Shown: one piece after another, positions 15,335-25,542 of the stretch | How the letters are laid out: every line of letters begins with the position of its first letter | Numbering within the stretch: the stretch's first letter is position 1 | Origin: Candidatus Hungatella pullicola | GTDB lineage: Bacteria; Bacillota; Clostridia; Lachnospirales; Lachnospiraceae | Assembly: GCA_019114305.1 (NCBI GenBank) | Contig: DXFU01000003.1 | Location: 1 to 60,795 of the forward strand | DNA length: 60,795 bases | Direction: 5' to 3' | Made by a program: the position numbers and the translations under genes | Notes under the pieces: model-generated | What the model saw: the letters and a program-made list of their open reading frames with translations, nothing else | Databases searched by the model: none | What the model was told of the DNA's origin: nothing

Positions 15335-18300
15335 TTACTGACTGGTAATGGCATAAAACGCCTCAATCTGTGCCTGTTCGCTGCTCAGCCCTTTTTCTTC
15401 CATCTGGACAATCGTGTTCATCATCCTTCTGTAGTCATGGGGCACAATCTTTTTAAATCGGGGGAGAGATTCCCCAAAATGCTCCAGGATTTCCTTACCT
15501 CTCTCAGAATTGGTGTGCGCCACATGCTCCTCAATCATGTTCTTCAGCTCCAGAACATCATATTTATCAGAAATTTCCTCAAAAGATACCATTTCTTTAT
15601 TAATCCGTTTATACAGATCCCTCTTTTCATCCAGCACATAGGCAATTCCGCCGCTCATACCTGCGGCAAAATTTTTGCCTGTGGTTCCAAGAATCACAAC
15701 TCGTCCGCCTGTCATATACTCACAGCCATGATCCCCTACACCTTCTACCACAGCCATAGCTCCTGAATTTCTCACGCAGAATCTCTCTCCCGCCACTCCG
15801 CAGATAAAGGCTTTGCCGCTGGTAGCCCCATAAAGCGCGACATTTCCTATAATAATATTTTCGGATGCCCGAAATTTAGCTTCTTTTGGCGGATAAACCA
15901 CCAATTTGCCTCCTGACAGACCTTTTCCAAAATAATCGTTGCTGTCGCCCTGCAGTTTCAGAGTCAGTCCTTTTGGAATAAAGGCGCCAAAACTTTGTCC
16001 GCCGCTTCCCTGGCAATTTACCACAAGGGAATCTTCTTCCAGCCCTTCCGGGCTCAGCCTGGTAATTTCTGCCCCCAAAATAGTTCCCAGGGTTCTGTCT
16101 GTATTGGATACATCCACCTGGATCTCCTTTTTCTGCCCGCTCTGAATAGAGGTTTTTAACTTCTTTAAAAGAACTCTCTCATCAATGGTTTTTTCCAGCT
16201 CAAAGCTGTAAACCTGTTTATTGCAATAGCCTGCTAATTTCTGCCCAGCATATGGATTGTCAAGAATTGGAGACAGATCCACTTTTCCAGCTCTCTCAGA
16301 CGGCATCTTCTCCTTTTTCTTTAAAAGGTCCGTCCGTCCTACCAGCTCATCCACTGTGCGGACTCCCAGCTTGGCCATATACTCTCTCAGTTCCTGAGCT
16401 ACGAAATACATAAAGTTAATAACATATTCCGGTTTTCCTTTAAACCGTTTTCTCAACTCAGGATTCTGTGTGGCAATTCCTACAGGGCAGGTATCCAAAT
16501 TACACACCCTCATCATAACGCAGCCCATAGTTACCAAAGGTGCTGTGGCAAATCCAAACTCTTCGGCTCCCAGCATACAGGCAACTGCCACATCCCGGCC
16601 AGTCATAAGCTTTCCGTCTGTCTCCAGAACCACCTTATCTCTTAAGCCGTTCATAATAAGAGTCTGATGCGCCTCTGCTACCCCCAGTTCCCAGGGGAGT
16701 CCCGCATTATAAATGGAATTTCTCGGTGCTGCCCCCGTTCCTCCATCGTATCCGGACACCAGGATTACCTGAGCTCCAGCCTTTGCCACACCAGCCGCTA
16801 CGGTTCCCACTCCTGCTTCGGACACAAGTTTTACAGATATCCTTGCTCTTGTATTGGAATTCTTTAAATCATAAATTAGCTGGGCCAAATCTTCAATAGA
16901 ATAAATATCATGATGGGGAGGCGGTGAAATCAGCCCCACTCCCGTAGTAGAATGTCTGGTCTTGGCAATCCATGGATAAACTTTCTTTCCCGGAAGCTGA
17001 CCTCCCTCTCCCGGCTTCGCCCCCTGAGCCATCTTAATCTGAATCTCTTTGGCGCTTACCAAATACCGGGATGTAACTCCAAACCGCCCTGAAGCCACCT
17101 GTTTAATAGCAGAACACCGGTCTTTTCCATCTGCCCCTGGAATCAGACGTTCCAGACTCTCTCCTCCTTCTCCGCTGTTGGATTTTCCGTGAATCTGGTT
17201 CATGGCCAAGGCAAGGGTTTCATGGGCCTCCTGGGAAATGGAACCATAGGACATAGCCCCTGTCTTAAACCGTTTTACAATTGATTCCACCGGCTCCACC
17301 TCTTCCAAAGAAACTGGCTTTGCCTTGGAATAATCAAAATCCAGCAGGCTGCGGAGGTTAACTGTCAGCTCTTCCTCATTCAAAGCATGGGAATAAGCTT
17401 TAAAAATCTGGTAATCTCCAGTTCTTGCCGCCTCCTGAAGAAGATGAATCGTCACCGGATTATAAAGGTGCTGCTCCTGTCCCGCCCTTTCTTTGTGGCT
17501 TCCCACACTCTCCAAAGTCAGGTCCACATCAAGCCCCAGAGGATCAAAGGCCGCTGAGTGAAGAGCATCCACGTCATTTGCAATATCCGAAAGAGTGATT
17601 CCCCCTACACGGCTGACCGTATTGGTAAAATAGCGGTCAATTACCTCTTTTGAAATTCCCACTGCCTCAAAAATCTGCGCTCCCTGGTAGGATTGAATGG
17701 TGGAAATTCCCATTTTTGAGGCAATTTTAATAATCCCATGGAGAATTGCTGAATTATAGTCTTCCACCGCGGCATAATAATCCTTATCAAGCATTCCGTT
17801 TTCTATAAGGGATCGGATAGACTCCTGAGCCAGATAAGGATTAACGGCACATGCTCCATAACCCAAAAGAGTTGCAAAATGATGAACCTCTCTCGGCTCT
17901 CCGCTTTCCAAAATCAACGCCACTGAAGTTCTCTTCTTCGTCTTCACCAAATGCTGCTGCAAAGCGGAAACTGCCAGAAGAGACGGAATGGGCACATGGT
18001 TTTCATCAATATCCCTGTCGGAAAGTATGATAATATTGGCGCCGTCTCTGTGAGCTCTGTCCACCTCAAGAAACAGCCTGTCAATGGCCTTTTCTAAAGA
18101 AGTATTCTTGTAGTAGGTAATGGGAATCACCGCCACCTTAAATCCCGGTTTCTTCATGGTTTTTATTTTCATCAAGTCCATACAGGTAAGAATTGGATTA
18201 TCTACTTTTAAAATCTTACAGTTTTTAGCTGTCTCCTGTAAGATATTTCCTTCCTCCCCCACATAGACAGAAGTAGAGGTGACAATCTCCTCCCGAATAG

Positions 18301-19888
18301 CGTCAATAGGCGGATTGGTAACCTGAGCAAACAGCTGCTTAAAATAGTTAAACAACGGCTGATGCTTTTTGCTTAAAACAGCCAGAGGACTGTCTGTTCC
18401 CATGGCGGAAACAGCCTCTGCCCCATTAAGAGCCATAGGGAGAATCATGGTTTTGTATTCTTCATAAGTGTATCCATAGGTTTTGGAAAGTCTGGCTCTC
18501 TGTTCCTCTGACATTACCGGTACTCCCTTATTGGGCTTGGGAAGATCTTTCAGATGAACCAGGTTCGTATCCAGCCATTCCCCATAAGGCTGCCTGGAAG
18601 CGTAATAGGCCTTTAATTCCTCATCGCTTACCAGTTTCCCCTTTACCGTATCAATAAGAAGCATTTTCCCCGGACGAAGCCGTTCCTTTTTCACCACCCG
18701 GCTCTGATCCACCTCAATGGCTCCTACTTCAGAGGAAAGAATCAGTTGATGGTCCTCTGTAATGTAGTACCGGGAAGGACGAAGTCCGTTCCGGTCAAGA
18801 ACCGCTCCCACCAGATCTCCGTCACTGAATACAATAGATGCCGGTCCATCCCACGGCTCCATCATAGTGGCGTAATATCTGTAAAAATTTCTTACCTCTT
18901 CCGGCATCGATTTGTCATGTACCCACGGAGCAGGAATTGTAACCATAACAGCAAGGGGAAGATCCATCCCGCTCATCATCATAAATTCCAATGCATTATC
19001 CAGCATAGCGGAATCCGAACCTTCCTGGTTAACGATAGGAAGAACCTTATGCATCTGGGTTCGGAAATATTCAGACTCCATATTTTCCTCTCTGGCCATC
19101 ATCTTATCTACATTTCCGCGAATTGTATTGATTTCCCCATTATGCACAATAAGGCGATTTGGATGAGCTCTCATCCAGCTGGGATTGGTGTTGGTACTGA
19201 AACGGGAGTGAACCATAGCGATGGCAGACTCGTAGTCCTTATCCTGAAGATCAGAAAAAAATCTCTTCAGCTCCTTTACAAGAAACATTCCCTTATAGAC
19301 TACAGTTCTGCTGCTGAGGGAAACTACGTAAGTATTGTCATTGCTCTGTTCAAACACCCGGCGTACTACGTAAAGCTTCCGGTCAAAATCCAGCCCTTTT
19401 GCTACATGAGGAGGCTTTCTCACAAATGCCTGAAGTATACAGGGCATACAGTCCACAGCCTTGGCTCCTATCAGTTCCGGATGGATAGGAACCTGGCGCC
19501 AGCCTGCAAAAGAAAGACCTTCTTTTTCCACAATAATCTCAAACATTTTCTTAGCCTGATTTCTGGCCAGTTCATCCTGGGGGAAGAAAAACATGCCAAC
19601 GCCATATTCCCGCTCCTCTCCAATTTCTATTCCCAAAGCTGCGGCGGCCTTTCTAAAAAACCGGTGGGAAATCTGCAACATAATTCCTACCCCGTCGCCT
19701 GTTTTGCCATCTCCATCCTTTCCAGCACGGTGTTCCAAATTTTCCACAATGTGCAAAGCCTGTTCTACTGTCTTATGAGACTTAATCCCCTTTATATTCA
19801 CAACTGCTCCTATTCCGCAGTTGTCATGTTCAAATCGGGGATCGTACAGGCCTGGCGCCTGATTTTTTTGAGATAACCATTGACTCAT
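15335..19888 (-). CDS. gltB: Glutamate synthase, large (alpha) subunit
   Basis: A 1517-residue enzyme, normal length for the family. It begins with a 23-residue leader before Cys24 (DNCGIGA), the catalytic cysteine freed by processing in the class II amidotransferase domain. A central domain follows, then the FMN-binding synthase barrel with GEGGE and KPGEGGQLPG. The 3Fe-4S cysteines lie in CVMMRVCNLDTCPVG. The C-terminal beta-helix has repeats like GGQSFGAF and SGGKLVVYPP. It uses AAAGGA upstream of the ATG and the promoter at 19949-19977. Confidence 0.98.
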   Translation of the reverse strand: MSQWLSQKNQAPGLYDPRFEHDNCGIGAVVNIKGIKSHKTVEQALHIVENLEHRAGKDGDGKTGDGVGIMLQISHRFFRKAAAALGIEIGEEREYGVGMFFFPQDELARNQAKKMFEIIVEKEGLSFAGWRQVPIHPELIGAKAVDCMPCILQAFVRKPPHVAKGLDFDRKLYVVRRVFEQSNDNTYVVSLSSRTVVYKGMFLVKELKRFFSDLQDKDYESAIAMVHSRFSTNTNPSWMRAHPNRLIVHNGEINTIRGNVDKMMAREENMESEYFRTQMHKVLPIVNQEGSDSAMLDNALEFMMMSGMDLPLAVMVTIPAPWVHDKSMPEEVRNFYRYYATMMEPWDGPASIVFSDGDLVGAVLDRNGLRPSRYYITEDHQLILSSEVGAIEVDQSRVVKKERLRPGKMLLIDTVKGKLVSDEELKAYYASRQPYGEWLDTNLVHLKDLPKPNKGVPVMSEEQRARLSKTYGYTYEEYKTMILPMALNGAEAVSAMGTDSPLAVLSKKHQPLFNYFKQLFAQVTNPPIDAIREEIVTSTSVYVGEEGNILQETAKNCKILKVDNPILTCMDLMKIKTMKKPGFKVAVIPITYYKNTSLEKAIDRLFLEVDRAHRDGANIIILSDRDIDENHVPIPSLLAVSALQQHLVKTKKRTSVALILESGEPREVHHFATLLGYGACAVNPYLAQESIRSLIENGMLDKDYYAAVEDYNSAILHGIIKIASKMGISTIQSYQGAQIFEAVGISKEVIDRYFTNTVSRVGGITLSDIANDVDALHSAAFDPLGLDVDLTLESVGSHKERAGQEQHLYNPVTIHLLQEAARTGDYQIFKAYSHALNEEELTVNLRSLLDFDYSKAKPVSLEEVEPVESIVKRFKTGAMSYGSISQEAHETLALAMNQIHGKSNSGEGGESLERLIPGADGKDRCSAIKQVASGRFGVTSRYLVSAKEIQIKMAQGAKPGEGGQLPGKKVYPWIAKTRHSTTGVGLISPPPHHDIYSIEDLAQLIYDLKNSNTRARISVKLVSEAGVGTVAAGVAKAGAQVILVSGYDGGTGAAPRNSIYNAGLPWELGVAEAHQTLIMNGLRDKVVLETDGKLMTGRDVAVACMLGAEEFGFATAPLVTMGCVMMRVCNLDTCPVGIATQNPELRKRFKGKPEYVINFMYFVAQELREYMAKLGVRTVDELVGRTDLLKKKEKMPSERAGKVDLSPILDNPYAGQKLAGYCNKQVYSFELEKTIDERVLLKKLKTSIQSGQKKEIQVDVSNTDRTLGTILGAEITRLSPEGLEEDSLVVNCQGSGGQSFGAFIPKGLTLKLQGDSNDYFGKGLSGGKLVVYPPKEAKFRASENIIIGNVALYGATSGKAFICGVAGERFCVRNSGAMAVVEGVGDHGCEYMTGGRVVILGTTGKNFAAGMSGGIAYVLDEKRDLYKRINKEMVSFEEISDKYDVLELKNMIEEHVAHTNSERGKEILEHFGESLPRFKKIVPHDYRRMMNTIVQMEEKGLSSEQAQIEAFYAITSQ

Positions 19889-19948
19889 ACTATCATCCTT
19901 TCCGCCTTCTTTTAAAAACTTCCAAAGTGGTGTAATTATGTTTTATTG

Positions 19949-19977
19949 ATGATACATCATTTCATTTTGTTTGTAAA
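19949..19977 (-). promoter_or_regulatory. Promoter of gltB-gltD
   Basis: On the minus strand TTTACA (19977-19972) and TATCAT (19954-19949) are 17 bases apart. Transcription would start near 19942, about 54 bases before the gltB ATG. Confidence 0.6.
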
Positions 19978-20062
19978 TATCTTTTTTTTTAAATATTTTT
20001 CCACTATTTTTCTTCTTTTTTGTGTATTTTTATGTTTTTTCAGTCTTCTTTTTGCATAACAA

Positions 20063-20119
20063 AAAAGGAGTGCCGTGAAGGGCTGCTCACAAGCAGTTCC
20101 TTCGTCCAGCACTCCTTTG
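20063..20119 (-). terminator. Terminator after ptsH
   Basis: AAAGGAGTGC (20064-20073) pairs with GCACTCCTTT (20109-20118). On the minus strand the stem is followed by a run of T. It ends the ptsH transcript. Confidence 0.85.
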
Positions 20120-20147
20120 TCCTGACTCATATTACGAAAAATTGGAG

Positions 20148-20414
20148 TTACATCTCTCCAAGACCGCTTTCAATTGCCTTGGTAATAGTCTCCATAGCCT
20201 CGTTTTCATCCTCGCCGTCACAGATAAGATTAATCTCTGTTCCGCACTTGATGCCTGCTGCCATAACGTTTAATACGCTTTTAGCAACAATCTTCTTTTC
20301 CCCGCACTCAATAATAACATCACACTTAAACTTCATAGCAGTCTGAGACAATACGCCAGCTGGTCTTAAATGAAGTCCGGATGGGTTTACAACAGTCAGC
20401 TTTTTAGATACCAT
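20148..20414 (-). CDS. ptsH: Phosphocarrier protein HPr
   Basis: An 88-residue HPr. His15 in SGLHLRPAG is the site phosphorylated by enzyme I for sugar uptake. The Ser46 region (AKSVLNVMAAG) is the site of HPr kinase, which in Firmicutes links HPr to CcpA-based catabolite control. It stands alone, with its own terminator, and ptsI is not adjacent, as often in Lachnospiraceae. AAAGGAG precedes the ATG. Confidence 0.96.
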   Translation of the reverse strand: MVSKKLTVVNPSGLHLRPAGVLSQTAMKFKCDVIIECGEKKIVAKSVLNVMAAGIKCGTEINLICDGEDENEAMETITKAIESGLGEM

Positions 20415-20480
20415 AGCAATTCTCCTTTATCCTATAAGATATAATCTTATTGTTAATTTTATTACACTTCCCAATTTGTG

Positions 20481-21155
20481 TCAAGACAAACCCTTTTGAC
20501 AATCTCTATTTTTTTCCAGAGCCATCCGTTCTCGTCTTTCCCTGGACTCCTGAAGGGAATACACACAGCCGCAGTAATCCTGACGGTACAGTCCATATTC
20601 CCCAGAAAGTTCTATAGAACGTTTATACCCGTTTTTCTTTTTAAAATCAGAATTCAGGTACCTGACTCCAAACTCCAAAGCTATTTTTTCTCCTATTTCA
20701 TTAAGCTTGGCCGCGTTTTTCATTGGGCTGATAGACAAAGAAGTCGTAAAATAGTCAAATCCTCCTGCCTTAGCCTCCCTGGCAGCTTCTCTCAAACGGA
20801 GCTCATAGCAGCGAAAACACCGTTCTCCTCCCTCAGGAACACTCTCCACTCCCTTTACAGCCTGATAAAAGTCGTCAGGACAGTACAAACCTGCCTTCAT
20901 GGATACCGGATGAACAAACTTCATTTTATCCAACAGATTCTTCTGTTCCTCCACCCGTTTTTCATACTCTGAAGGAGGATATATGTTAGGATTGTAATAA
21001 AAAACCGTAATCCGGAACCAAGCAGACAGATACTCCAGCACGTAGCTGCTGCAGGGAGCGCAGCAGGTATGAAGAAGAAGGGAAGGTGCGGTTCCTTCTT
21101 CCTTCAGTCTCTGAATCAATTGATCCAATTCCTTCTGATAATTTCTCCCATTCAT
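20481..21155 (-). CDS. queH: Epoxyqueuosine reductase QueH
   Basis: A 224-residue enzyme for the last step of queuosine tRNA modification, the oxygen-independent alternative to QueG. Diagnostic cysteines are all present: HTCCAPCSSY near the N-terminus, ERCFRCYELRL in the middle and DYCGCVYS near the C-terminus; these bind iron and a 4Fe-4S cluster. ATG 21155 was chosen over an upstream TTG because GGGAG lies 6 bases before it. No other queuosine genes are in the window. Confidence 0.93.
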   Translation of the reverse strand: MNGRNYQKELDQLIQRLKEEGTAPSLLLHTCCAPCSSYVLEYLSAWFRITVFYYNPNIYPPSEYEKRVEEQKNLLDKMKFVHPVSMKAGLYCPDDFYQAVKGVESVPEGGERCFRCYELRLREAAREAKAGGFDYFTTSLSISPMKNAAKLNEIGEKIALEFGVRYLNSDFKKKNGYKRSIELSGEYGLYRQDYCGCVYSLQESRERRERMALEKNRDCQKGLS

Positions 21156-21225
21156 ACAAATCTCCCATCTATAGATCAGCAAAAATATTCCTGCAATCCG
21201 TCACCAGTGCAAACCTTAAGACAAG

Positions 21226-21281
21226 ATAAGGCAGGACGGAAAATGGCCTTCCCGCTGAAAGCATCTTCCGCTCTGCCTTAT
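21226..21281 (-). terminator. Hairpin between queH and sigA
   Basis: ATAAGGCAG (21226-21234) and CTGCCTTAT (21273-21281) form the base of a stem that continues with CGGAA/TTCCG. It lies 40-95 bases past the sigA stop on the minus strand and probably ends that transcript. Confidence 0.55.
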
Positions 21282-21320
21282 TCTGCTTATTCATTTATAG
21301 TCTGCCTTTCAGGCATGGTT

Positions 21321-22466
21321 TTACAGGAAGTCTCTGATTCTCTTGCTGCGAACCGGGTTACGCAGTTTTCTTAATGCCTTTGCCTCAATCTGACGAATTC
21401 TCTCCCTGGTTACATTGAATTCCTTTCCGACCTCTTCCAGCGTACGGGGATGTCCATCTTCCAGACCAAACCGCAGAACAATTACCTGCCGTTCTCTTTC
21501 CTTCAGATCTCCCAGAAGAGCATCGATATGCTCTCTCAGCATAACAGACTCCACATTTCCCTCAGGAGTTACCACATTATTATCTGCAACAAAATCGCCT
21601 AAATTAGAATCATCCTCTTCACCGATTGGAGTCTCCAAAGACGCTGGTTCTCTGGCAATCTGCATAATCTCCATAACCTTATCCTCGGACATATCCAAAG
21701 CTTCCGCCAGCTCCGTTACAGACGGTTCATAGCCCAGCTCAAGAGTCAGCTTTCTCTGCATCTTTGACATCTTATTGATCGTCTCAACCATATGCACCGG
21801 AACACGGATGGTTCTCGCCTGATCAGCCAAGGCTCTTGTTACGGACTGACGAATCCACCAGGTAGCATATGTACTTAATTTATAGCCCTTTGTATAATCA
21901 AATTTTTCAACGCCTTTAATCAGGCCAAGATTCCCTTCCTGTACCAAGTCAAGAAAGCTCATTCCCCGTCCCGTATAACGCTTGGCAATACTGACAACCA
22001 GACGCAAATTGGCCTCAATGAGGCGCTCCTTGGCATCCTCATCTCCGTCAGCCTTTCTTTTTGCCAGTCTCAGCTCCTCATCAGCGCTTAAAAGCGGAAC
22101 TGTACCAATCTCTTTCAGATACATGCGAACAGGATCCTCTGTACCAATTCCTTCTAACAGGTCAATGGCATCTAAATCAATGTCTTCCTCATCATTATCT
22201 TTCATAAAACTGTCGTCCAAATCATCGTCCAACAGCAGAGCGTCATCTGACAGAAGAGCATCTTCAGACAAAATAGTATCATCAATTACCGGAATCACGT
22301 CAATACCGCGATTCTCCAGGTACGAATAAATCTGATCCATCTGCTCCGGTGTCAGTTCATCTCCCATAAAGAAGTTGTTAATCTCCGTTACATCCAAAGC
22401 ATTATGCTTTGTCTTTGCAAGTTCGACCAGTTTCCCCAGCTTCTCTAAAAAATTATCCTTTTCCAC
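21321..22466 (-). CDS. sigA: Primary sigma factor SigA (RpoD)
   Basis: A 381-residue housekeeping sigma factor. It has a region 1.1-like N-terminus followed by an acidic stretch, then region 1.2 ([14 protein letters not shown]), region 2 with the -10 recognition helix ([15 protein letters not shown]), region 3, and region 4 with the -35 reading HTH ([20 protein letters not shown]). The GTG at 22466 was chosen because GAAAGGACG lies 8 bases upstream; an upstream in-frame ATG adds an unlikely hydrophobic leader. dnaG, the usual neighbour, is absent here. Confidence 0.96.
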   Translation of the reverse strand: MEKDNFLEKLGKLVELAKTKHNALDVTEINNFFMGDELTPEQMDQIYSYLENRGIDVIPVIDDTILSEDALLSDDALLLDDDLDDSFMKDNDEEDIDLDAIDLLEGIGTEDPVRMYLKEIGTVPLLSADEELRLAKRKADGDEDAKERLIEANLRLVVSIAKRYTGRGMSFLDLVQEGNLGLIKGVEKFDYTKGYKLSTYATWWIRQSVTRALADQARTIRVPVHMVETINKMSKMQRKLTLELGYEPSVTELAEALDMSEDKVMEIMQIAREPASLETPIGEEDDSNLGDFVADNNVVTPEGNVESVMLREHIDALLGDLKERERQVIVLRFGLEDGHPRTLEEVGKEFNVTRERIRQIEAKALRKLRNPVRSKRIRDFL

Positions 22467-22556
22467 TTGATAACGTCCTTTCGCTAAGAAGTATACACAA
22501 AATCCCCACACAACTTTTCATTATATACTACTAAGCTGCAGATTTCAACATTTTTC

Positions 22557-23456
22557 TTATTTTTTTGTGCTTGCACCCATAATCTGAATTCGTCTTGGCA
22601 GGTTGACAATATCCACCTCTGTGTGACTGCCTCCAAATTCTCCATCTAATACCCAGTCTACCGGCTCCGCCGAACGAATTCGTATCCTCGCTGTGCGGAA
22701 ACGGTGAACATACTCGTTAGGCTCTTCCTTGAGAAACAGATAGTTTATAATATTGCTGAAATCCATAGGCGTCCTGGGTGTTGTAATAAAGAGGGCCTCA
22801 AATACGCCGTCATCCAGTTCCACCTCTTTAGACACCAGGCCCTTGAATCCGCCCACGCTTCTTGTATTGGTGATCATACCAAATATAAATTCTCCTTCCA
22901 GAACCGCTTCATCACTCTCCACCTGCATCCGATAGGATTTTATAGAGGTCAGGCTTTTGACGCCCTCAATCATGTAGGCTTGATGGCCCAAAACATTTTT
23001 TTTATCCTGGGGAGTCAGATAGGAAACCTCTGTGAAAGCTCCGAAAGCCGCAATATAAACAAAGTTTCTTTCCTCACAAAATGCCCCGATGTCAATGGGC
23101 AAAGGCATTCCTTCCACTACATTTCTGGCCGCATCTACCATGTTTTTAGGAAGCTTTAAGCTGGAGGCAAAATCATTGGTGGAGCCTGCCGGTATATATC
23201 CCAGCAGGGGAATTCGATGAAGCTTCATCATACCGCTGATTACTTCATTCAGGGTGCCATCCCCGCCGCTGCACACAATCATGTCAGCTCCCTTTCCCTG
23301 AGACGCAGCCACCTCCATAGCGTCAGACTGTCTCTGGGTTACATGGACAAGTACCTGATAACCGGCCTTGGTAAATACATCTAAAATATCAAGAAGTTTA
23401 TTTTTAATCTGTCCTTTTCCTGATCTGGGATTAAATATAAACAGGATTTTTTTCAT
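22557..23456 (-). CDS. Diacylglycerol/lipid kinase family protein (YegS/DgkB-like)
   Basis: A 299-residue lipid kinase of the DAGK catalytic family. The nucleotide site is GGDGTLNEV (near residue 65) following FNPRSGKG, and PAGSTNDFA matches the second conserved block. Residues around DGEFGG near the end fit the C-terminal beta domain. In Firmicutes DgkB recycles diacylglycerol from lipoteichoic acid synthesis; YegS acts on phosphatidylglycerol, and the substrate here is not decided. It starts 7 bases after the mutY stop, so it is in that operon. Confidence 0.88.
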   Translation of the reverse strand: MKKILFIFNPRSGKGQIKNKLLDILDVFTKAGYQVLVHVTQRQSDAMEVAASQGKGADMIVCSGGDGTLNEVISGMMKLHRIPLLGYIPAGSTNDFASSLKLPKNMVDAARNVVEGMPLPIDIGAFCEERNFVYIAAFGAFTEVSYLTPQDKKNVLGHQAYMIEGVKSLTSIKSYRMQVESDEAVLEGEFIFGMITNTRSVGGFKGLVSKEVELDDGVFEALFITTPRTPMDFSNIINYLFLKEEPNEYVHRFRTARIRIRSAEPVDWVLDGEFGGSHTEVDIVNLPRRIQIMGASTKK

Positions 23457-23463
23457 TCTCTAA

Positions 23464-24555
23464 TCACCTTACCAATTCTGTATATGCCTTAAACGCTCCG
23501 GGAAGGGAATATTTTTCCTTCAATTCCTCCGGATCGGCCCACAAATACGCCTTTCCGGCATAAGAAGGCATAAAAATCTCATACGCCTTCATATGCCATT
23601 CCACATGGCTGAATATATGTTTAGACTGAGGAAGCGCAACTATCTTTGAAGGCTTCCCTTCCAGGCAGCGTCCCACATCGTTTTCTTCTATCCATCCTTC
23701 CACATTTGGAAATTCATACAATCCCGCCAGAAGGCCTTTGTCCGGACGTTTTCTTAAGGCAATCCGTCCATGATTCCAAATAAGAAAAACCGTTCGCTTT
23801 TCTTTTTTTCTTTCTTTTTTAGGCGCCTTTACAGGAATCTCACCGGTAAGGCCCTCCCTCCTTGCTGCACACAGAAATGCCAGAGGACAATCCCCGCAGA
23901 GAGGAGCGCCGTTTGGAATGCACACAACCGCTCCGATCTCAATAAGGCCCTGATTATAACGGCTGGCATCATTGGAAGGAATAACCTTAGACAAAAGGCG
24001 TTCCATTTTTCTCTTCACAGACTGTTTTGAAATATCTTCTCTGCTTCCCAGAACTCTGGATATAACACGAAGGACATTGCCATCTACCGCCGGAACCGGT
24101 ATGTCATAGGCGATGGAAGCAATGGCACCTGCAGTATAGGAACCAATCCCCGGAAGCTTTAAAAGGGCTTCACAGGATTTTGGCAGCTGCCCCTGATACT
24201 CATTTACAAGAATCTGAGCAGCCTTTTTCAGATTTCTGGCCCTGTTATAATAACCAAGCCCCTCCCAAAGCTTTAAAAGCCGATCCTCCTCCACCTGAGC
24301 CAGATCGCTGATCTGAGGAAGCGCGGACATAAATCGGTGAAAATAAGGCTTTACTGCTTCTACTCTGGTCTGCTGCAACATAATTTCAGATACCCACACC
24401 CTGTAGGGTTCCGGCTGTTCTCTCCAGGGAAGGATCCTGGCATGGCCTTCGTACCAGGAAAGCAAAGGTCCTTCCATGGCCTTTAATCTTTCTTCCGGCA
24501 GCCAGCCGGTCTCCGGTTCCATAGGTTTTAATCTTCCATATAATAAATGCTCCAT
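23464..24555 (-). CDS. mutY: Adenine DNA glycosylase MutY
   Basis: A 363-residue base-excision repair enzyme that removes adenine opposite 8-oxoguanine. The glycosylase domain has Glu66 in LQQTRVEAV, a helix-hairpin-helix (LPGIGSYTAGA) and the catalytic Asp in PAVDGNVLRV. The 4Fe-4S cluster cysteines are C-x7-C-x2-C-x5-C (CIPNGAPLCGDCPLAFLC), one residue longer in the first gap than in E. coli. The C-terminal NUDIX-like domain (about 245-363) recognises 8-oxoG. It is located between birA and the lipid kinase in one run of genes. Confidence 0.95.
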   Translation of the reverse strand: MEHLLYGRLKPMEPETGWLPEERLKAMEGPLLSWYEGHARILPWREQPEPYRVWVSEIMLQQTRVEAVKPYFHRFMSALPQISDLAQVEEDRLLKLWEGLGYYNRARNLKKAAQILVNEYQGQLPKSCEALLKLPGIGSYTAGAIASIAYDIPVPAVDGNVLRVISRVLGSREDISKQSVKRKMERLLSKVIPSNDASRYNQGLIEIGAVVCIPNGAPLCGDCPLAFLCAARREGLTGEIPVKAPKKERKKEKRTVFLIWNHGRIALRKRPDKGLLAGLYEFPNVEGWIEENDVGRCLEGKPSKIVALPQSKHIFSHVEWHMKAYEIFMPSYAGKAYLWADPEELKEKYSLPGAFKAYTELVR

Positions 24556-24560
24556 ATCAT

Positions 24561-25538
24561 TTATACGTATCCGTAAATTCCCCTGACAGATACCTCTCCG
24601 GAAACAATCCTGCGGATATGGCCGGAATCTGTCTTTACCAGAAGCTCCCCTTTCTCATTAATTCCCAAAGCAACCCTTTGGTATTCGCCTGCCGGATCCA
24701 GAACTTTCACGGTTCTGTCCTTATTTGCCATCTTTTCATTGTATTCATCCACCAGATTCTTAAGGCTGCCTGCCTCAATAAATTGATCATAATATTCTTC
24801 AAAAGCCTTCATTACAGCTGCCGCCAGCCGGCTTCTGGAAATTCTTTCTCCGGTTTCTAAAAAAATTGAGGTGGCAGTCTCAGCTACCTCCGGCGGAAAT
24901 GCATCTATATTGGCGTTGATTCCAATTCCAACCACAATATAATGGATTCCCTCCAGTTCCGCACTCATTTCTGTAAGAATTCCGCACACCTTTTTTCCAC
25001 CGGATACCAGATCATTAGGCCACTTAATCTGAGTTTCACAGCCTGCCGTTTCCAAGATTCCCTTTCTCACTGCCAAAGCGGCCACCAAAGTTACCATTGA
25101 GGCCAGAGAAGGCAGAATATCTGGTCTTAAAATCAGACTCATATATAAATTAACGCCGGATGGAGAAGTCCAACTTCTTCCTCTGCGGCCTTTCCCTGAC
25201 TCCTGGCAGTCAGCCACCACCAAAGTACCGTGAGAAGCTCCCTCTTCAGCCAATGCCTTAGCCCTTGTATTGGTAGAATCCACAACAGGATAATATTGAA
25301 CCGGCTTTCCAAAACTGCCGTCCAAGCAGCATTCCAGCTCCGCCTGACCAAAGGCATTCTTCTGCCCTACCAGACGGTATCCCCGGTTGCGCACAGCCTC
25401 AATGTCATATCCTTCCCCTTCCAGCTGCCGGATTACCTTCCACACGGCTGCTCTGGACACCCCCAGCTGGCTGCAAAGTTCCTGGCCTGACAGATAACCG
25501 TCACATTCCTTCAAAGCTTTTAAAACCTTTGTTTTCAC
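24561..25538 (-). CDS. birA: Biotin-protein ligase and biotin repressor BirA
   Basis: A 325-residue bifunctional protein. The N-terminal winged HTH (about 1-60, SGQELCSQLGVSRAAVWK) marks the repressor-type BirA. The ligase domain has the GRGRxGR-like biotinyl-AMP loop (ESGKGRRGRSW), and KWPNDL as the catalytic Lys motif. The C-terminal SH3-like domain follows. GTG 25538 is preceded by GGAGG at 7 bases; the longer frame overlaps the previous gene and is rejected. It should sense biotin-AMP and repress biotin genes located elsewhere. Confidence 0.94.
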   Translation of the reverse strand: MKTKVLKALKECDGYLSGQELCSQLGVSRAAVWKVIRQLEGEGYDIEAVRNRGYRLVGQKNAFGQAELECCLDGSFGKPVQYYPVVDSTNTRAKALAEEGASHGTLVVADCQESGKGRRGRSWTSPSGVNLYMSLILRPDILPSLASMVTLVAALAVRKGILETAGCETQIKWPNDLVSGGKKVCGILTEMSAELEGIHYIVVGIGINANIDAFPPEVAETATSIFLETGERISRSRLAAAVMKAFEEYYDQFIEAGSLKNLVDEYNEKMANKDRTVKVLDPAGEYQRVALGINEKGELLVKTDSGHIRRIVSGEVSVRGIYGYV

Positions 25539-25542
25539 TTCA

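Noticed and set aside
18746..19876. 376-residue plus-strand frame
   Set aside because: Lies wholly opposite gltB; composition is typical of a reverse-strand shadow.
21183..21320. Riboswitch upstream of queH (preQ1-type)
   Set aside because: No preQ1 pseudoknot pattern visible; the hairpin there fits a sigA terminator.
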